Positions 15,724 to 24,933 are shown, counted from the stretch's first letter. The stretch: DNA of 64,000 nt from Alkalihalophilus pseudofirmus (GCF_029094545.1 NZ_CP117835.1:724001-788000); one strand, 5' to 3'. The notes: generated by a model not told the origin, from the letters alone. Translations and numbers: made by a program.

Positions 15724-16623
15724 ATGACGCTTAAAATTAATAACATTACCAAACGCTTTGGTCAATCTGTGGCGGTTGATCAGCTGTCACTAGAAATTCC
15801 TAGTGGAGAAATGTTTGGAATGCTTGGAGCCAATGGGGCGGGAAAAACAACCACCTTTCGAATGATGCTTGGTCTCCTAGAACCGACGGAGGGGGAAATG
15901 ACTTGGAAAGGGGAGAAGATTGATTATTCTCGGACAAATGTCATTGGGTATTTACCGGAAGAGCGAGGATTATATCCAAAACTTAAAGTAAGAGACCAGC
16001 TTATCTACTTAGGGCGCTTGAAAGGGATGCATAAAAAAGACATCATCACAGAAATGCGAATGTGGCTTGAACGATTTAAAGTGACGGATTATGAAACAAA
16101 ACGCATTGAAGAATTATCAAAGGGAAACCAGCAAAAAATTCAGTTTATCGCATCCGTCATCCACAGGCCTGAGCTGCTTATATTAGATGAACCTTTCAGT
16201 GGACTTGACCCAGTTAATGCTGAATTACTAAAAGAAGCCGTAATTGATCTGAAAATGAAAGGCACGACAATTGTCTTTTCCAGCCATAGAATGGACCACG
16301 TAGAAGAACTGTGCCAGCATTTATGTATCCTCCGTCATGGTACACCAGTGGTTAAAGGGGAGCTTCGTGAGATTAAGCGCAGCTTCAGAAATAAATTTAT
16401 TGTAATCGAAGGAGAAAGGTCGTTTGAGACGCTTAAAAACCTTCCTGGCGTTAAGAAGTTTCAGCAAAAGCAGGGCGGCGTGCGTCTACAGGTGGAAGAT
16501 GAAGAAGTGGCAAAAGTCATTTTTGCAGAAGTGGCAAAGTCCGGATATGTGAGGCGTTTTGAAGTAGAAGAGCCAAGCCTTCAAGATATATTTATCGAGA
16601 AAGTAGGGACTGCATATGCGTAA
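15724..16623 (+). CDS. yhaQ: ABC exporter ATP-binding protein YhaQ (NatA-like)
   Basis: This 299-residue ATPase has Walker A GANGAGKTTTFRM, a Q-loop region PEERGLYPKLKV, the signature ELSKGNQQKIQF (the SKGN variant typical of NatA/YhaQ exporters), Walker B LLILDEPFSGLDP and switch His in SSHRMDH. The C-terminal domain ends VEEPSLQDIFIEKVG, the family's hallmark. It overlaps the permease gene by 8 bp. YhaQP-type systems are related to the Na+ exporter NatAB; sodium export is plausible in a halotolerant or alkaliphilic host but not shown. Confidence 0.88.
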   Translation: MTLKINNITKRFGQSVAVDQLSLEIPSGEMFGMLGANGAGKTTTFRMMLGLLEPTEGEMTWKGEKIDYSRTNVIGYLPEERGLYPKLKVRDQLIYLGRLKGMHKKDIITEMRMWLERFKVTDYETKRIEELSKGNQQKIQFIASVIHRPELLILDEPFSGLDPVNAELLKEAVIDLKMKGTTIVFSSHRMDHVEELCQHLCILRHGTPVVKGELREIKRSFRNKFIVIEGERSFETLKNLPGVKKFQQKQGGVRLQVEDEEVAKVIFAEVAKSGYVRRFEVEEPSLQDIFIEKVGTAYA

Positions 16624-17878
16624 TTTTGGAATCATTCTAGCTCATACTTACAAAAACCGTCTCATGTCTAAGGCCTTCCTCATTTCGACTGCCATTACTC
16701 TGGCCTTTATGCTTGTTCTTACAAATATGGATCGTATTTTCATGATGTTTGAAGAAGATGCAGAGAGCCGCGCAGTAGAAGTTGCTCTTGTAGAAGAAGG
16801 CAGTGAGCTGTATGAACCTTTAAATGAACAGCTTATGCAGCATGAAGACCGCATCCAGCTTACTAGAACTTCATTAAGTGAAGAAGAAGCGTTAGAAGCT
16901 GTGTCAAGCGGGGATTTTGGTGCAGCCCTTGTAGTTAATAGAGATAGCGCTGGTGAGATTCAAGCAACGTATTATTCTGACTCTCTAACGCAGCAATTTA
17001 CACCGATCCAGCTGCAAAATGCTCTGCAGCACATTAAAGAAACAGAAGCAACACAAGAACTGGGACTTAGCGGTGAAGTGTTAGCTGATATTTACTCACC
17101 GATCACATTTGAAACATCTACAGTGAGTGATACGGCGCGAACAGAAAGTGAATTAAACCAAGCAAGATCGATTGTATATGTGCTTCTGTTCGTCATTTAT
17201 TTTTCTGTATTAATCTTTGGAAATATGATTGCAACTGAAATAGCTACAGAAAAGTCTTCGCGTGTTATGGAGATTCTTGTTTCTAGTGCCTCGCCAGTCG
17301 CACAGATGTTTGGAAAAATAGTTGGGATAGGGTTATTAGCATTAACGCAATACGGGTTGATCTTTCTAGTTGTCATTCTTAGTTCATTAGCAGGGGCCGA
17401 GCAGGCTGAAGGCGGTCTTTCGATGCTTCAAGCGCTGTTTTCAGAGGATATTCCGCTAGATTTAATTGGATTTGCTGTTTTGTTTTTCGTATTAGGCTAT
17501 TTGCTGTATGCGACTCTTGCTGCTACTCTAGGCTCCTTAGTCAGTCGTATTGAAGATGTCAATCAAGTTATCGGTCCAATGAATCTGCTTGTGATCGTAG
17601 CATTTTTCATAGCTATGTTTGGCTTAAATGCACCTGAATCAAGTTTTATCACGATTACTTCCTTTATCCCGTTTTTTAGTCCAATGATCATGTTCTTACG
17701 TGTCGGGATGCTTTCTATACCCCTATGGGAGCTATTATTATCAATCGGTCTTCTTCTGGCATCAATTGGACTTTTAGCGACAATTGGAGCAAGAATCTTC
17801 AAAGGCGGCGTATTATTATACGGTAAGAGCTCAGCATTAAAGGATATTGGCCGCGCTCTTAGAATGACAAGAAAATAA
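16616..17878 (+). CDS. yhaP: ABC exporter permease YhaP (NatB-like)
   Basis: This 420-residue ABC-2 permease has one N-terminal helix (about residues 20-37), a large extracytoplasmic domain (about 40-180, containing the EEGSELYEPLNEQLMQ-type segment), then five to six helices. It includes the conserved EIATEKSSRVMEILVSSASPVAQMFGKIVGIG block of NatB, YhaP and ABC-2 membrane proteins. It pairs with the overlapping ATPase. Gene order and length agree with B. subtilis yhaP. The cargo (Na+, or peptides and drugs) is unknown. Confidence 0.88.
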   Translation: MRNFGIILAHTYKNRLMSKAFLISTAITLAFMLVLTNMDRIFMMFEEDAESRAVEVALVEEGSELYEPLNEQLMQHEDRIQLTRTSLSEEEALEAVSSGDFGAALVVNRDSAGEIQATYYSDSLTQQFTPIQLQNALQHIKETEATQELGLSGEVLADIYSPITFETSTVSDTARTESELNQARSIVYVLLFVIYFSVLIFGNMIATEIATEKSSRVMEILVSSASPVAQMFGKIVGIGLLALTQYGLIFLVVILSSLAGAEQAEGGLSMLQALFSEDIPLDLIGFAVLFFVLGYLLYATLAATLGSLVSRIEDVNQVIGPMNLLVIVAFFIAMFGLNAPESSFITITSFIPFFSPMIMFLRVGMLSIPLWELLLSIGLLLASIGLLATIGARIFKGGVLLYGKSSALKDIGRALRMTRK

Positions 17879-17983
17879 CGAAACAAGAGTAAGAATAATT
17901 AATGTACTGGAAATAAGAGTGGATTTGTATCTGAAGTATCTTATGATATGATGAGATTATTAAAAGGAAAGGAGGGCGAATAG

Positions 17984-18250
17984 ATGATTGAGTTTATAAC
18001 AGATATGACGATGCTTTGGTTAAGTGTTGTTATGACAGTGCTTTTAGTTGCCGCTTTTGCGAGAGCGAGTGTGGCAGGAGTTTGGTTTACGTTTCATATG
18101 ACAAGTAAAAAGCAGTTAAGCCAAACAGAACATCAACCGTTAGTCATAGCTGCTCTCATTCGCCCTTCATCAAATCCATATCGACCTAAGATCCCATCTG
18201 TATTTGATAAGGGCCAGTCTGATGATGAGCCGCACTCTCTTGTTGTTTAA
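17984..18250 (+). CDS. Small single-helix membrane protein, unknown function
   Basis: This 88-residue protein has one membrane helix (about residues 8-32, MLWLSVVMTVLLVAAFARASVAGVW) and a polar tail containing PLVIAALIRPSSNPYRPKIPS. A ribosome-binding site (GGAAAGGAGGG) precedes the ATG at 17984. It is 33 bp upstream of the YidC-like gene, so the two may be cotranscribed. I recognise no family. Confidence 0.65.
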   Translation: MIEFITDMTMLWLSVVMTVLLVAAFARASVAGVWFTFHMTSKKQLSQTEHQPLVIAALIRPSSNPYRPKIPSVFDKGQSDDEPHSLVV

Positions 18251-18283
18251 CTAAAATAGTTAAAACAACAAGGAGGAATAAAG

Positions 18284-19042
18284 TTGAAAAAAGTATTATG
18301 GATCATAATAATCATCTTAATGGTAGGTGCATTAGCAGGCTGTGGTGCGAACGGTCAGCCGATTACAGCAGAAACAGAGGGGATTTGGAATCACTTCTTT
18401 GTTTACCCGCTTTCTTGGGTTCTGATAAGTGTAGCAGATCTATTGAATGGAAGCTTTGGGTTATCGATTATTGTTGTGACAATAGGCATCCGGCTATTCT
18501 TACTACCATTGATGATCAAGCAGCAAAAAAGCAGCCGTGCAATGCAGGCATTGCGTCCCGAGATGGAAGCTTTGCAGAAAAAGTACGGTCAAGGAACAAA
18601 GCGTGATCCAAAAGATCAGCAGAAAATGCAAAAAGAATTGATGGCTTTATATAAAGACAGCGGAGTTAATCCAATGGCTGGTTGTTTACCGCTTTTTATT
18701 CAATTACCGGTGATGATGGCTTTTTATTTTGCGATCATGCGCACAGAAGTGATTGCTCTACATTCATTTTTATGGTTTGATCTAGGTTCACCAGATCCTT
18801 TATATATCTTACCTGTTGTAGCAGGAATTACGACGTTCCTCCAAGTGAAAATGACTTCATTTCAATTAAATGATCAAATGAAAGTGATTATTTATATTAT
18901 GCCAGTCATGATTGTCGTAGCTGGAGTTACGTTACCATCAGCTTTATCATTGTATTGGGTAGTGGGAAATCTATTTATGATTATCCAAACCTATTTTACT
19001 GTAGTAAGGTTTGAACAATTGAAAACGGATATTTCTAAGTGA
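18284..19042 (+). CDS. Lipoprotein-type YidC/OxaA membrane protein insertase
   Basis: This 252-residue insertase has a lipoprotein signal ending VGALAGC (lipidated Cys about residue 20), then five membrane helices. Conserved blocks include [45 protein letters not shown], in which IR is the functional arginine pair of helix 1, and [25 protein letters not shown]. It inserts or folds membrane proteins with or without SecYEG. B. subtilis has two, SpoIIIJ and YqjG, neither in this region, so this may be an additional paralogue. It lies immediately upstream of the secretion-stress regulators CssRS and near prsA. The start is non-ATG (TTG) after AAGGAGGAA. Confidence 0.9.
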   Translation: MKKVLWIIIIILMVGALAGCGANGQPITAETEGIWNHFFVYPLSWVLISVADLLNGSFGLSIIVVTIGIRLFLLPLMIKQQKSSRAMQALRPEMEALQKKYGQGTKRDPKDQQKMQKELMALYKDSGVNPMAGCLPLFIQLPVMMAFYFAIMRTEVIALHSFLWFDLGSPDPLYILPVVAGITTFLQVKMTSFQLNDQMKVIIYIMPVMIVVAGVTLPSALSLYWVVGNLFMIIQTYFTVVRFEQLKTDISK

Positions 19043-19047
19043 TGTTT

Positions 19048-19086
19048 AAGAGGATGCCTTCATATATTGAGGGGTCCTCTTTTGTT
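19048..19086 (+). terminator. Terminator after the YidC-like gene
   Basis: AAGAGGA pairs with TCCTCTT around a loop containing weaker GCC/GGG pairing, followed by TTGTTTG, just after the stop. Confidence 0.8.
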
Positions 19087-19148
19087 TGTCGTGATATTCA
19101 CCCACCACCTCATCCATGCATAAAATGGCAAATGAAGGAGGAGATGAG

Positions 19149-19499
19149 ATGAATCAGGTGCAAGAAATGCAATCATTGTGTCAGCAATATATGAATCAAG
19201 CAGTGCATACTCAAATGAATGGTCAGCCTGCCTATAACGGTGTGATAGAAAATGTCGATAATGAATACCTTTACTTGCTCGTGCCGGTAGATGAATTCGG
19301 GCAATATATGGATTTGGCAGATTTAATGGGAGATGATCAACAGAATCAAATGGTACGTTCTTATCAAGATCAGCGTTATCCATATTATGCATACAATCCT
19401 TATTACCAGCCTTATTTCTATCCATATTACCCTAGGCCAAGAGGGTGGAATCGTTTAATCCTTCCGCTAGCAGCCCTGACTGCGATCGCTTTATTATAG
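19149..19499 (+). CDS. Tyrosine-rich small protein, unknown function
   Basis: This 116-residue protein has an N-terminal half resembling a small beta-barrel (NGVIENVDNEYLYLLVPVDEFGQY). A Tyr- and Pro-rich stretch follows (YQDQRYPYYAYNPYYQPY and on), then a hydrophobic C-terminal helix (LILPLAALTAIALL). The start is the ATG at 19149 with GGAGGAGATGAG before it; the longer frame to 19116 is rejected because it begins upstream of that site. The tyrosine-rich segment suggests a surface or spore-layer protein, but that is inference. Terminators bound it on both sides, so it is monocistronic. Confidence 0.7.
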   Translation: MNQVQEMQSLCQQYMNQAVHTQMNGQPAYNGVIENVDNEYLYLLVPVDEFGQYMDLADLMGDDQQNQMVRSYQDQRYPYYAYNPYYQPYFYPYYPRPRGWNRLILPLAALTAIALL

Positions 19500-19881
19500 G
19501 TGACATTTATATAAAATGGGCTCAAATTTGAGTCCATTTTCCGTTTCAAAATATGGGTAAATTAATTGTGGGAAATCTAGTTATTTCATGTTATTTGTCA
19601 TGATTAGATAGTCTCAAATGCTAATTTGCGTGATAATAATAGTGGGAAACAAGTATTTTTACAGCAAAAGACATTATCTTTACTTCCCCGGGAAATAATC
19701 GACGACATCTTCCTAATTATGCAAGTTGAAAGGGATCATTCTTGCCTTTATTTCCTGATGACCGTTTAAATTATGTGATTAGTGGAAAATGTACTAAAAT
19801 AGGTGTAAAGTCAAATTAGTCATATGGGTATTCATAACACTTGATTAATTTGTCCGTATAGACAAGAAGGAGGATGCGGGA
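19500..19881. other. 382-bp non-coding region upstream of cssR
   Basis: The left end holds the terminator at 19512-19541. The rest is AT-rich without an ORF bearing a ribosome-binding site. It ends in the cssR leader, AAGAAGGAGGATG at 19863-19875. CssR autoregulates in B. subtilis, so an operator is expected here, but I could not identify a convincing one. No riboswitch features are seen. Confidence 0.5.
19512..19541 (+). terminator. Terminator of the tyrosine-rich gene
   Basis: AAAATGGGCTCAAA and TTTGAGTCCATTTT form a nearly perfect 14-bp stem (one G-T pair), ending in TTTTCCG, 12 bp after the stop. Confidence 0.85.
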
Positions 19882-20565
19882 ATGGGACAATATCTCGTTT
19901 ATCTCGTTGAGGATGAACAAAATTTATCAGAAGTATTAAAGGCCTATCTTGAGAAAGAAGGTTGGGAAGTAAGTGTATTTAATGACGGAGATGCTGCTCG
20001 TGATGCAATTGAAGACAAGCCTCATTTATGGATTCTAGATATTATGCTGCCTGGAACAGATGGGTATCAACTATTAAAAGGCATTAAAGAAAATGGAGAT
20101 ACACCTGTTATCTTTATTTCAGCGCGTGACCAAGACTTAGATCGTGTCTTAGGTCTAGAAATGGGAAGTGATGATTACTTAGCGAAGCCATTCTTGCCGC
20201 AAGAACTGATCATCCGCGCTAAAAAGCTAATAAATCGTGTATATGGCTCGGCTTCTCAAGACCAGAAGAAAATTGAACTTAATCAATACCTTATTGATCC
20301 TGTGGGTCGTACGGTTGTCGATTCAGAAGTGAGCGAAGAAGAAATTGTTGATTTAACAACAAAAGAAATGGACCTAATCTTGCTTCTAACAGGTGAAATT
20401 GGTAAAGCATTTTCACGCGAGAAGATTATTGAACATGTATGGGGTGAGAATTACTTCGGCTCTGAACGTGCTGTTGATGATGTCGTACGTCGTGTGCGTA
20501 AGAAGATGCCGCGTATTCATTTAGAAACGTTATATGGATACGGATATAGGGTTCTTTCTTCATGA
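19882..20565 (+). CDS. cssR: Secretion-stress response regulator CssR
   Basis: This 227-residue OmpR-type regulator has a receiver with phospho-acceptor Asp53 (LWILDIMLPGTDGY), Thr/Ser and Lys switch residues in VIFISARD and YLAKPF, and a C-terminal winged helix ending LETLYGYGYRVLSS. The segments SARDQDLDRVLGLEMGSDDYLAKPFLPQELIIRAKK and YFGSERAVDDVVRRVRKKMP are diagnostic of CssR, which activates htrA/htrB-type quality-control proteases when misfolded secreted proteins accumulate. It overlaps cssS by 4 bp. No htrA or htrB gene is adjacent; instead YidC-like and PrsA genes lie nearby. Confidence 0.92.
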   Translation: MGQYLVYLVEDEQNLSEVLKAYLEKEGWEVSVFNDGDAARDAIEDKPHLWILDIMLPGTDGYQLLKGIKENGDTPVIFISARDQDLDRVLGLEMGSDDYLAKPFLPQELIIRAKKLINRVYGSASQDQKKIELNQYLIDPVGRTVVDSEVSEEEIVDLTTKEMDLILLLTGEIGKAFSREKIIEHVWGENYFGSERAVDDVVRRVRKKMPRIHLETLYGYGYRVLSS

Positions 20566-21959
20566 TCAAAGTGAACTTAGCCAAGCGAATCTGGCTTGCT
20601 TTTATTTCACTCATTGTTTTAGTTGCATTATCAATTATTATTATTTACCCTATCTCAATTAAAGGGACACTTACTGAGGAAACGTACCGATTAATTGAGA
20701 CCGCACAAACAAGATATGCGTATCCTTTGCTTGACTTAATCGACCCAAGAGATGAAGCCGGTGACTTTATGGATCGCCGAGAAGCAGGAGATATCGGTCA
20801 TTTCTTTATACATGATACGGTTGGACGAGCCCCTGTCGGTGATTCGTTCCCTCCTCCTGATATTTTACTTGAGATGGCACAGAATGCGTACAAGCAGGAG
20901 GCAAACCGAGGGCGTTATGAAATTCAGTACGGCGAAGCCACGGTATTCTATGTCATTTCAAAAGCTCAGGTTCAAGGCACTCCAGGATTTCATATTTCCT
21001 ATATGTGGGATACGTATCGTGATCAAATGGTAAATAGATTATGGGAGAGGCTATTATATCTTTTATTACTAACAAGTGGTCTGAGTCTATTACCTGCGAT
21101 ATGGCTGAAGCATTACTTGCGCCAGCCGCTGATTGTGCTTGGGAATCATCTAGAACAAATAGCGAACCGTGATTGGCAGGAGCCTCTTAAATGGGACGGG
21201 GATGAAGATTTTCAGCGTCTTTCTGACCAATTTGAGAAGATGAGGCAGAATTTAAACAGTTATGACAGAGCGCAGAAAACATTTATCCAGCATGCTTCAC
21301 ATGAGTTGAAAACACCTATTATGGTCATTAAAAGTTATGCGCAATCTGTTAAAGATGGTATTCTGCCTAAAGATAACATGGAACAGACAATGAATGTGAT
21401 TATTGAAGAAGCAAACCGAATGGAGCGCCGTGTTGTAGACATGCTTTACTACACGAAGCTTGACTCGTTAAAAGAAGAGACACCAAAACATGAAGAGATC
21501 ATTTTTGGATCACTTGCTTTCCAAATTGAAGAACGATTCCGCGTGCAGCGAGAGGATGTTAAGATCAAAGTCATTGGTCCTGAGACTAAGATTTATGGTG
21601 ATATTGAGCAATTGGAAGTGCTTTTAGAGAACTTGGTTGAAAATGCTCTTCGCTACGCTGTCGATACGATTTGGATTACAGCCAAGGAATTAGATGATCA
21701 TGTAGAAGTGAGTGTTGAGAACAACGGAGAAGCGATTCCTGAGGTCGACCTGCCGCAGATCTTTAATCCTTTCTATAAAGGAAATAAAGGGAAGTTTGGG
21801 CTTGGTCTTGCTATTGTGAAAAGGATCGCTGAGCTTCACGGGGGACAGCCTAAGATTGAAAATAGTGAGGTTGGTGTGAAGTTTATTATAGAGTTTCCGA
21901 AGCCTTATAAAAACCCAAAAGACCAGCCAAAATCAAAGAAAAAGGAGAAGAAGTCGTAG
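20562..21959 (+). CDS. cssS: Secretion-stress sensor histidine kinase CssS
   Basis: This 465-residue kinase has helix 1 at about residues 10-30 and an extracytoplasmic sensor domain of about 130 residues (with the RREAGDIGHFFIHD segment). Helix 2 is at about 163-182, followed by HAMP. The phospho-accepting His247 is in FIQHASHELKTPIMVIKSY, and the ATPase domain has N- and G-boxes (ENLVENALRYA; GKFGLGLAIVKRIAELHGG). It senses misfolded protein at the membrane-wall interface and phosphorylates CssR. The tail is very basic (PKSKKKEKKS). Confidence 0.92.
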   Translation: MIKVNLAKRIWLAFISLIVLVALSIIIIYPISIKGTLTEETYRLIETAQTRYAYPLLDLIDPRDEAGDFMDRREAGDIGHFFIHDTVGRAPVGDSFPPPDILLEMAQNAYKQEANRGRYEIQYGEATVFYVISKAQVQGTPGFHISYMWDTYRDQMVNRLWERLLYLLLLTSGLSLLPAIWLKHYLRQPLIVLGNHLEQIANRDWQEPLKWDGDEDFQRLSDQFEKMRQNLNSYDRAQKTFIQHASHELKTPIMVIKSYAQSVKDGILPKDNMEQTMNVIIEEANRMERRVVDMLYYTKLDSLKEETPKHEEIIFGSLAFQIEERFRVQREDVKIKVIGPETKIYGDIEQLEVLLENLVENALRYAVDTIWITAKELDDHVEVSVENNGEAIPEVDLPQIFNPFYKGNKGKFGLGLAIVKRIAELHGGQPKIENSEVGVKFIIEFPKPYKNPKDQPKSKKKEKKS

Positions 21960-21980
21960 ATTGACGCTTCTTCTTTTTCC
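21945..21980 (+). terminator. Terminator of cssRS
   Basis: AGAAGAAG(T)C pairs with G(C)CTTCTTCT at 21966-21973, followed by TTTTTCC. The 5' arm lies within the last codons of cssS. Confidence 0.7.
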
Positions 21981-22031
21981 ATTTATACTTATTTCGTTAC
22001 ACTAATTTTTTGTTGTAGAGAAGGTTAGCAC

Positions 22032-23228
22032 ATGAAAAATAAAGAATTTAAGTCTTTATTCATGCTTATGATTAATATGTTTGTGGTCATGATGGGGATT
22101 GGATTAGTTATTCCTATTTTGCCCTATTATGTAGAAGCATTTGGGGCATCGAGCTTTGAATTAGGTTTACTGATTGCTGTTTTTTCCTTTATGCAGTTTT
22201 TATTGGCGCCTTTTTGGGGAAGGATGTCAGATAAATTTGGCAGGAAGCCTTTAATTGCGATTGGTATGTTTGGTTTTGCTGGGGCAGAATTTATTTTCGC
22301 CTTTGCTACGGAGCTCTGGATGCTGTTTCTTTCGCGAATACTTGCCGGGTCTTTTGGTTCGGCTGTTATGCCATCAGCTATGGCCTATGTCTCAGACCGT
22401 ACGTCTTCCGAAAAGCGCGGACATGGGATGGGAATGCTCGGTGCAGCGATGGCACTTGGAATCGTAGTCGGTCCTGGAATTGGGGGTTGGCTGGCTGAAG
22501 TTAGCTTATCTTTGCCGTTTCTTTTTGCAGGAATAGCAGCCACTCTTGCGGGAATCTTTTCATTATTTCTATTGCCGGAATCATTATCGAAGGAAAAGCG
22601 AATGGAAATTGAAGATTCTGCTGACCGCAGCAATCAATTTTCCCAAATGTGGCATGCACTTAAAAGTCCGGTTGGATTTCTATTAATCCTTGTTTTTGGC
22701 TTAAGTTTTGGTTTGGCAAACTTTCAAACCATATTTGGTATGTATGCACTGCATCAGTTTGACTACTCCCCTTCTCAAGTAGGTTTTATTATGGTGTTAG
22801 TTGGCGTAATAGGAGCGGTTGCTCAGGGAGGTCTTGTAGGAAGGCTTACCGTAAGGTTCGGAGATGAACGAGTGGTGTTAGGCGCACTGCTTCTAAGCGG
22901 GATCGGGTTTGTTGTAATGATGCTTGCATTTGACTTTGTGACCGTTATTTTCACAACATGCTTATTCTTTTTAGGTAACTCTATTTTAAGACCTTCTGTA
23001 AACACAATGATTTCAAAGCTTGCAGGGGATCGTCAGGGAATGATAATGGGGTTGAATAACTCTTTTCTAAGCCTTGGAAACGTTGCCGGGGCTCTGCTTG
23101 CAGGATTAATGTTTGAATGGAATATGTATTTGCCATACAGCATAGGAGCACTAACAATGTTTGTTGGTTTCTTTGCTACGGTTTCATGGCTTTCTAGAAG
23201 AAAAGAAACAATAAAAACTACTGCCTAA
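22032..23228 (+). CDS. Major facilitator multidrug-type efflux protein
   Basis: This 398-residue transporter has 12 predicted helices. The MFS motif A loop GRMSDKFGRKPLI follows helix 2. The antiporter motif C region in helix 5 reads AMALGIVVGPGIGGWLAE, indicating a drug:H+ antiporter of the Bmr/Blt/NorA group. The opening (MINMFVVMMGIGLVIPILPYYVEAFGAS) also fits that group. The drug range is unknown. It is transcribed alone, with the cssS terminator upstream and its own terminator downstream. Confidence 0.85.
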   Translation: MKNKEFKSLFMLMINMFVVMMGIGLVIPILPYYVEAFGASSFELGLLIAVFSFMQFLLAPFWGRMSDKFGRKPLIAIGMFGFAGAEFIFAFATELWMLFLSRILAGSFGSAVMPSAMAYVSDRTSSEKRGHGMGMLGAAMALGIVVGPGIGGWLAEVSLSLPFLFAGIAATLAGIFSLFLLPESLSKEKRMEIEDSADRSNQFSQMWHALKSPVGFLLILVFGLSFGLANFQTIFGMYALHQFDYSPSQVGFIMVLVGVIGAVAQGGLVGRLTVRFGDERVVLGALLLSGIGFVVMMLAFDFVTVIFTTCLFFLGNSILRPSVNTMISKLAGDRQGMIMGLNNSFLSLGNVAGALLAGLMFEWNMYLPYSIGALTMFVGFFATVSWLSRRKETIKTTA

Positions 23229-23231
23229 ATA

Positions 23232-23263
23232 GTAAGAGCCCTTTTGGTGAAAGGGGCTTTTTT
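23232..23263 (+). terminator. Terminator of the MFS gene
   Basis: AGCCCTTTT pairs with AAAGGGGCT across a 4-base loop, followed by TTTTT. Confidence 0.9.
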
Positions 23264-23281
23264 CGTTTAGGAAGGTCTAAA

Positions 23282-23298
23282 CAAGTATGCTATACTTG
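23282..23298 (+). promoter_or_regulatory. Inverted repeat upstream of yhaM
   Basis: CAAGTA-N5-TACTTG is a perfect 6+6 inverted repeat 62 bp before the yhaM start, in an otherwise AT-rich spacer. It has no T-run, so it is not a terminator. It could be a protein-binding site; no regulator can be named. Confidence 0.35.
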
Positions 23299-23359
23299 AG
23301 AAGATAAAGCACAAAAAAGCAGATGATAAAAATAGATTTAGTATAATGAGGTGAAACGG

Positions 23360-24319
23360 TTGAGTAAAGGGATCCGCTATCATAAAGTAGGCGAGAAGAT
23401 TGAAACCTATCTATTAATTAAGACAGCAACAAAAGGGATTGCGAGTAACGGTAAACCGTTCCTAACGTTAATCTTAGGAGATAACACAGGGGAAATAGAA
23501 GCAAAGCTGTGGGGTTGTTCGCCTGAAGACGAAGTGGCATTTGCTAGTAAAGCTATTGTCCATATACAAGGGGATGTTATTGAGTATCGCGGACGCCTTC
23601 AGTTAAAAATTGGAAGCATCAGACCTACAACGGCTATGGATAATGTAAAGGTGGCTGATTTTGTCAGGTCTGCGCCTATATCGCCAGAGGATATGCTTGA
23701 AGAAGTTACTCAATATATCTTTGAAATGAAAAATCCTACCATTCAGCGTATTACCCGATTCTTATTGAAGAAACACCAGCAAGAATTTCTAGAATCACCG
23801 GCAGCAACGAAAAACCATCACGAATTTGTTTCTGGATTAGCCTATCATGTTGTATCCATGTTAAAGATTGCAAAAGACTTGGCTGTCCTATATCCAACTC
23901 TTGATAAAGACCTTTTATATGCTGGTGTGATCTTGCACGATTTGGGGAAGGTACGTGAGTTGTCAGGACCTATAGATACGCATTACACGATTGAAGGAAA
24001 GCTTCTTGGACATATCTCAATTATGGTAAATGAGATTGCAGATGCAGCTAAAGAATTAGAGCTTGAAGGAGAAGAGGTGTTGATTCTTCAACATATGGTG
24101 CTCAGCCATCATGGAAAAGGAGAGTGGGGCTCACCTAAAGTTCCAGTCGTGCGTGAAGCAGAAGTGCTTCATATGATCGATAATATTGATGCGAAAATTA
24201 ACATGATGGATCGCGCCTTAGAGCGGGTTCAGCCTGGTGAATTTTCTGAGCGGGTGATGGCTTTAGATAATCGCAGTTTCTACAAGCCTGCTTTTCATGA
24301 ACCTCCATTAGATATCTAG
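23360..24319 (+). CDS. yhaM: 3'-5' exoribonuclease YhaM
   Basis: This 319-residue protein has an N-terminal OB-fold ([37 protein letters not shown]) followed by an HD domain. Its metal ligands are in [15 protein letters not shown] and [13 protein letters not shown], with a later histidine pair in [11 protein letters not shown]. It trims RNA 3' ends and can act on single-stranded DNA. The start is the TTG at 23360 after GAGGTGA, giving the B. subtilis-like N-terminus ([11 protein letters not shown]); the GTG at 23351 lies within that site. It is followed by a yhaL-like gene and prsA, as in B. subtilis, but yhaO and yhaN are absent upstream. Confidence 0.93.
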   Translation: MSKGIRYHKVGEKIETYLLIKTATKGIASNGKPFLTLILGDNTGEIEAKLWGCSPEDEVAFASKAIVHIQGDVIEYRGRLQLKIGSIRPTTAMDNVKVADFVRSAPISPEDMLEEVTQYIFEMKNPTIQRITRFLLKKHQQEFLESPAATKNHHEFVSGLAYHVVSMLKIAKDLAVLYPTLDKDLLYAGVILHDLGKVRELSGPIDTHYTIEGKLLGHISIMVNEIADAAKELELEGEEVLILQHMVLSHHGKGEWGSPKVPVVREAEVLHMIDNIDAKINMMDRALERVQPGEFSERVMALDNRSFYKPAFHEPPLDI

Positions 24320-24381
24320 TTCTATTTATCTCGCCTGTTACATATTCTCTACTAAAAGAAGACAAGCAGGGGGGATATGAA

Positions 24382-24660
24382 TTGGAAAAACGACAAAAAA
24401 ACCAACGACTAGCGTTGATATTACTATTAATTTTAGCAGTATTATTCGTGTTAACTCAGACAGCTATTGGAGCAGTGCTGTTAGCAAGTCCATGGTGGGT
24501 GTATTTTGTTATCGGAGGTATTCTATTAAGCGGGTACCTTTCAATGAAATACTCACGTGAGGAACGTGAATTCGAACAAGAATGGATTGAAAAAGAAGGC
24601 AATGTATATATGGAGAGGCTGGCAGAGGAACGAGCGCGCCGCACAAAAGAAGGATCATAG
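24382..24660 (+). CDS. yhaL: Sporulation membrane protein YhaL-like
   Basis: This 92-residue protein has two N-terminal hydrophobic helices (about 10-32 and 35-52, the second containing WWVYFVIGGILLSGYLSMKYSREE) and a charged cytoplasmic coil (EFEQEWIEKEGNVYMERLAEERARR). B. subtilis YhaL is shorter, with one helix plus the same type of coil; here an extra N-terminal helix is present. The start is the TTG at 24382 after GCAGGGGGG. The position between yhaM and prsA supports the name. It has a sporulation role in B. subtilis, with mechanism unknown. Confidence 0.75.
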   Translation: MEKRQKNQRLALILLLILAVLFVLTQTAIGAVLLASPWWVYFVIGGILLSGYLSMKYSREEREFEQEWIEKEGNVYMERLAEERARRTKEGS

Positions 24661-24688
24661 CGAGTAGCTATGACCTTCTTTTTGTTTG
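24645..24688 (+). terminator. Terminator of yhaL
   Basis: AAAGAAGG-A-TCATAGC pairs with GCTATGA-C-CTTCTTT around a 5-base loop, followed by TTGTTTG. The stop codon lies inside the stem. Confidence 0.92.
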
Positions 24689-24706
24689 CCCTTCCGCCTT
24701 TCATGT

Positions 24707-24829
24707 TTAGCAGCAGTAGAACGTTGAGCCTACAATAATTAATAAGATAAATAGGATCACTAGCAGGCAAAATCCGTTATCGCCGTATCCGTAATCGTAG
24801 CCGCCTTGTACTGGACCTTTTTTTGACAT
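24707..24829 (-). CDS. YjcZ-type sporulation micro-protein (40 aa)
   Basis: This gene encodes 40 residues: a polar Gly/Tyr N-terminus (SKKGPVQGGYDYGYGDNG) and one membrane helix (CLLVILFILLIIVGSTF) ending in Tyr-Cys-Cys. That layout is the YjcZ-type family of tiny spore membrane proteins. AAAGGATG precedes the ATG by about 8 bp. Upstream on the minus strand is CATACGTTA (24874-24882), a plausible mother-cell sigma -10. It lies between yhaL and prsA. Two relatives occur at 26180 and 26322. Confidence 0.82.
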   Translation of the reverse strand: MSKKGPVQGGYDYGYGDNGFCLLVILFILLIIVGSTFYCC

Positions 24830-24933
24830 GATAATCATCCTTTCAAAACTATGATTAGGGCTATCCCCTAATCTAACGTATGCAAGCGTCTAGTTTTTGA
24901 CATAGGCTGGAGTGCAATTTGGGCGCTTAAGCA

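Noticed and set aside
24853-24872. GATTAGGG / CCCCTAATC hairpin upstream of the 40-aa YjcZ-type gene
   Set aside because: No T-run on either strand and no gene ending nearby; it may be a leader hairpin, but nothing supports a function.
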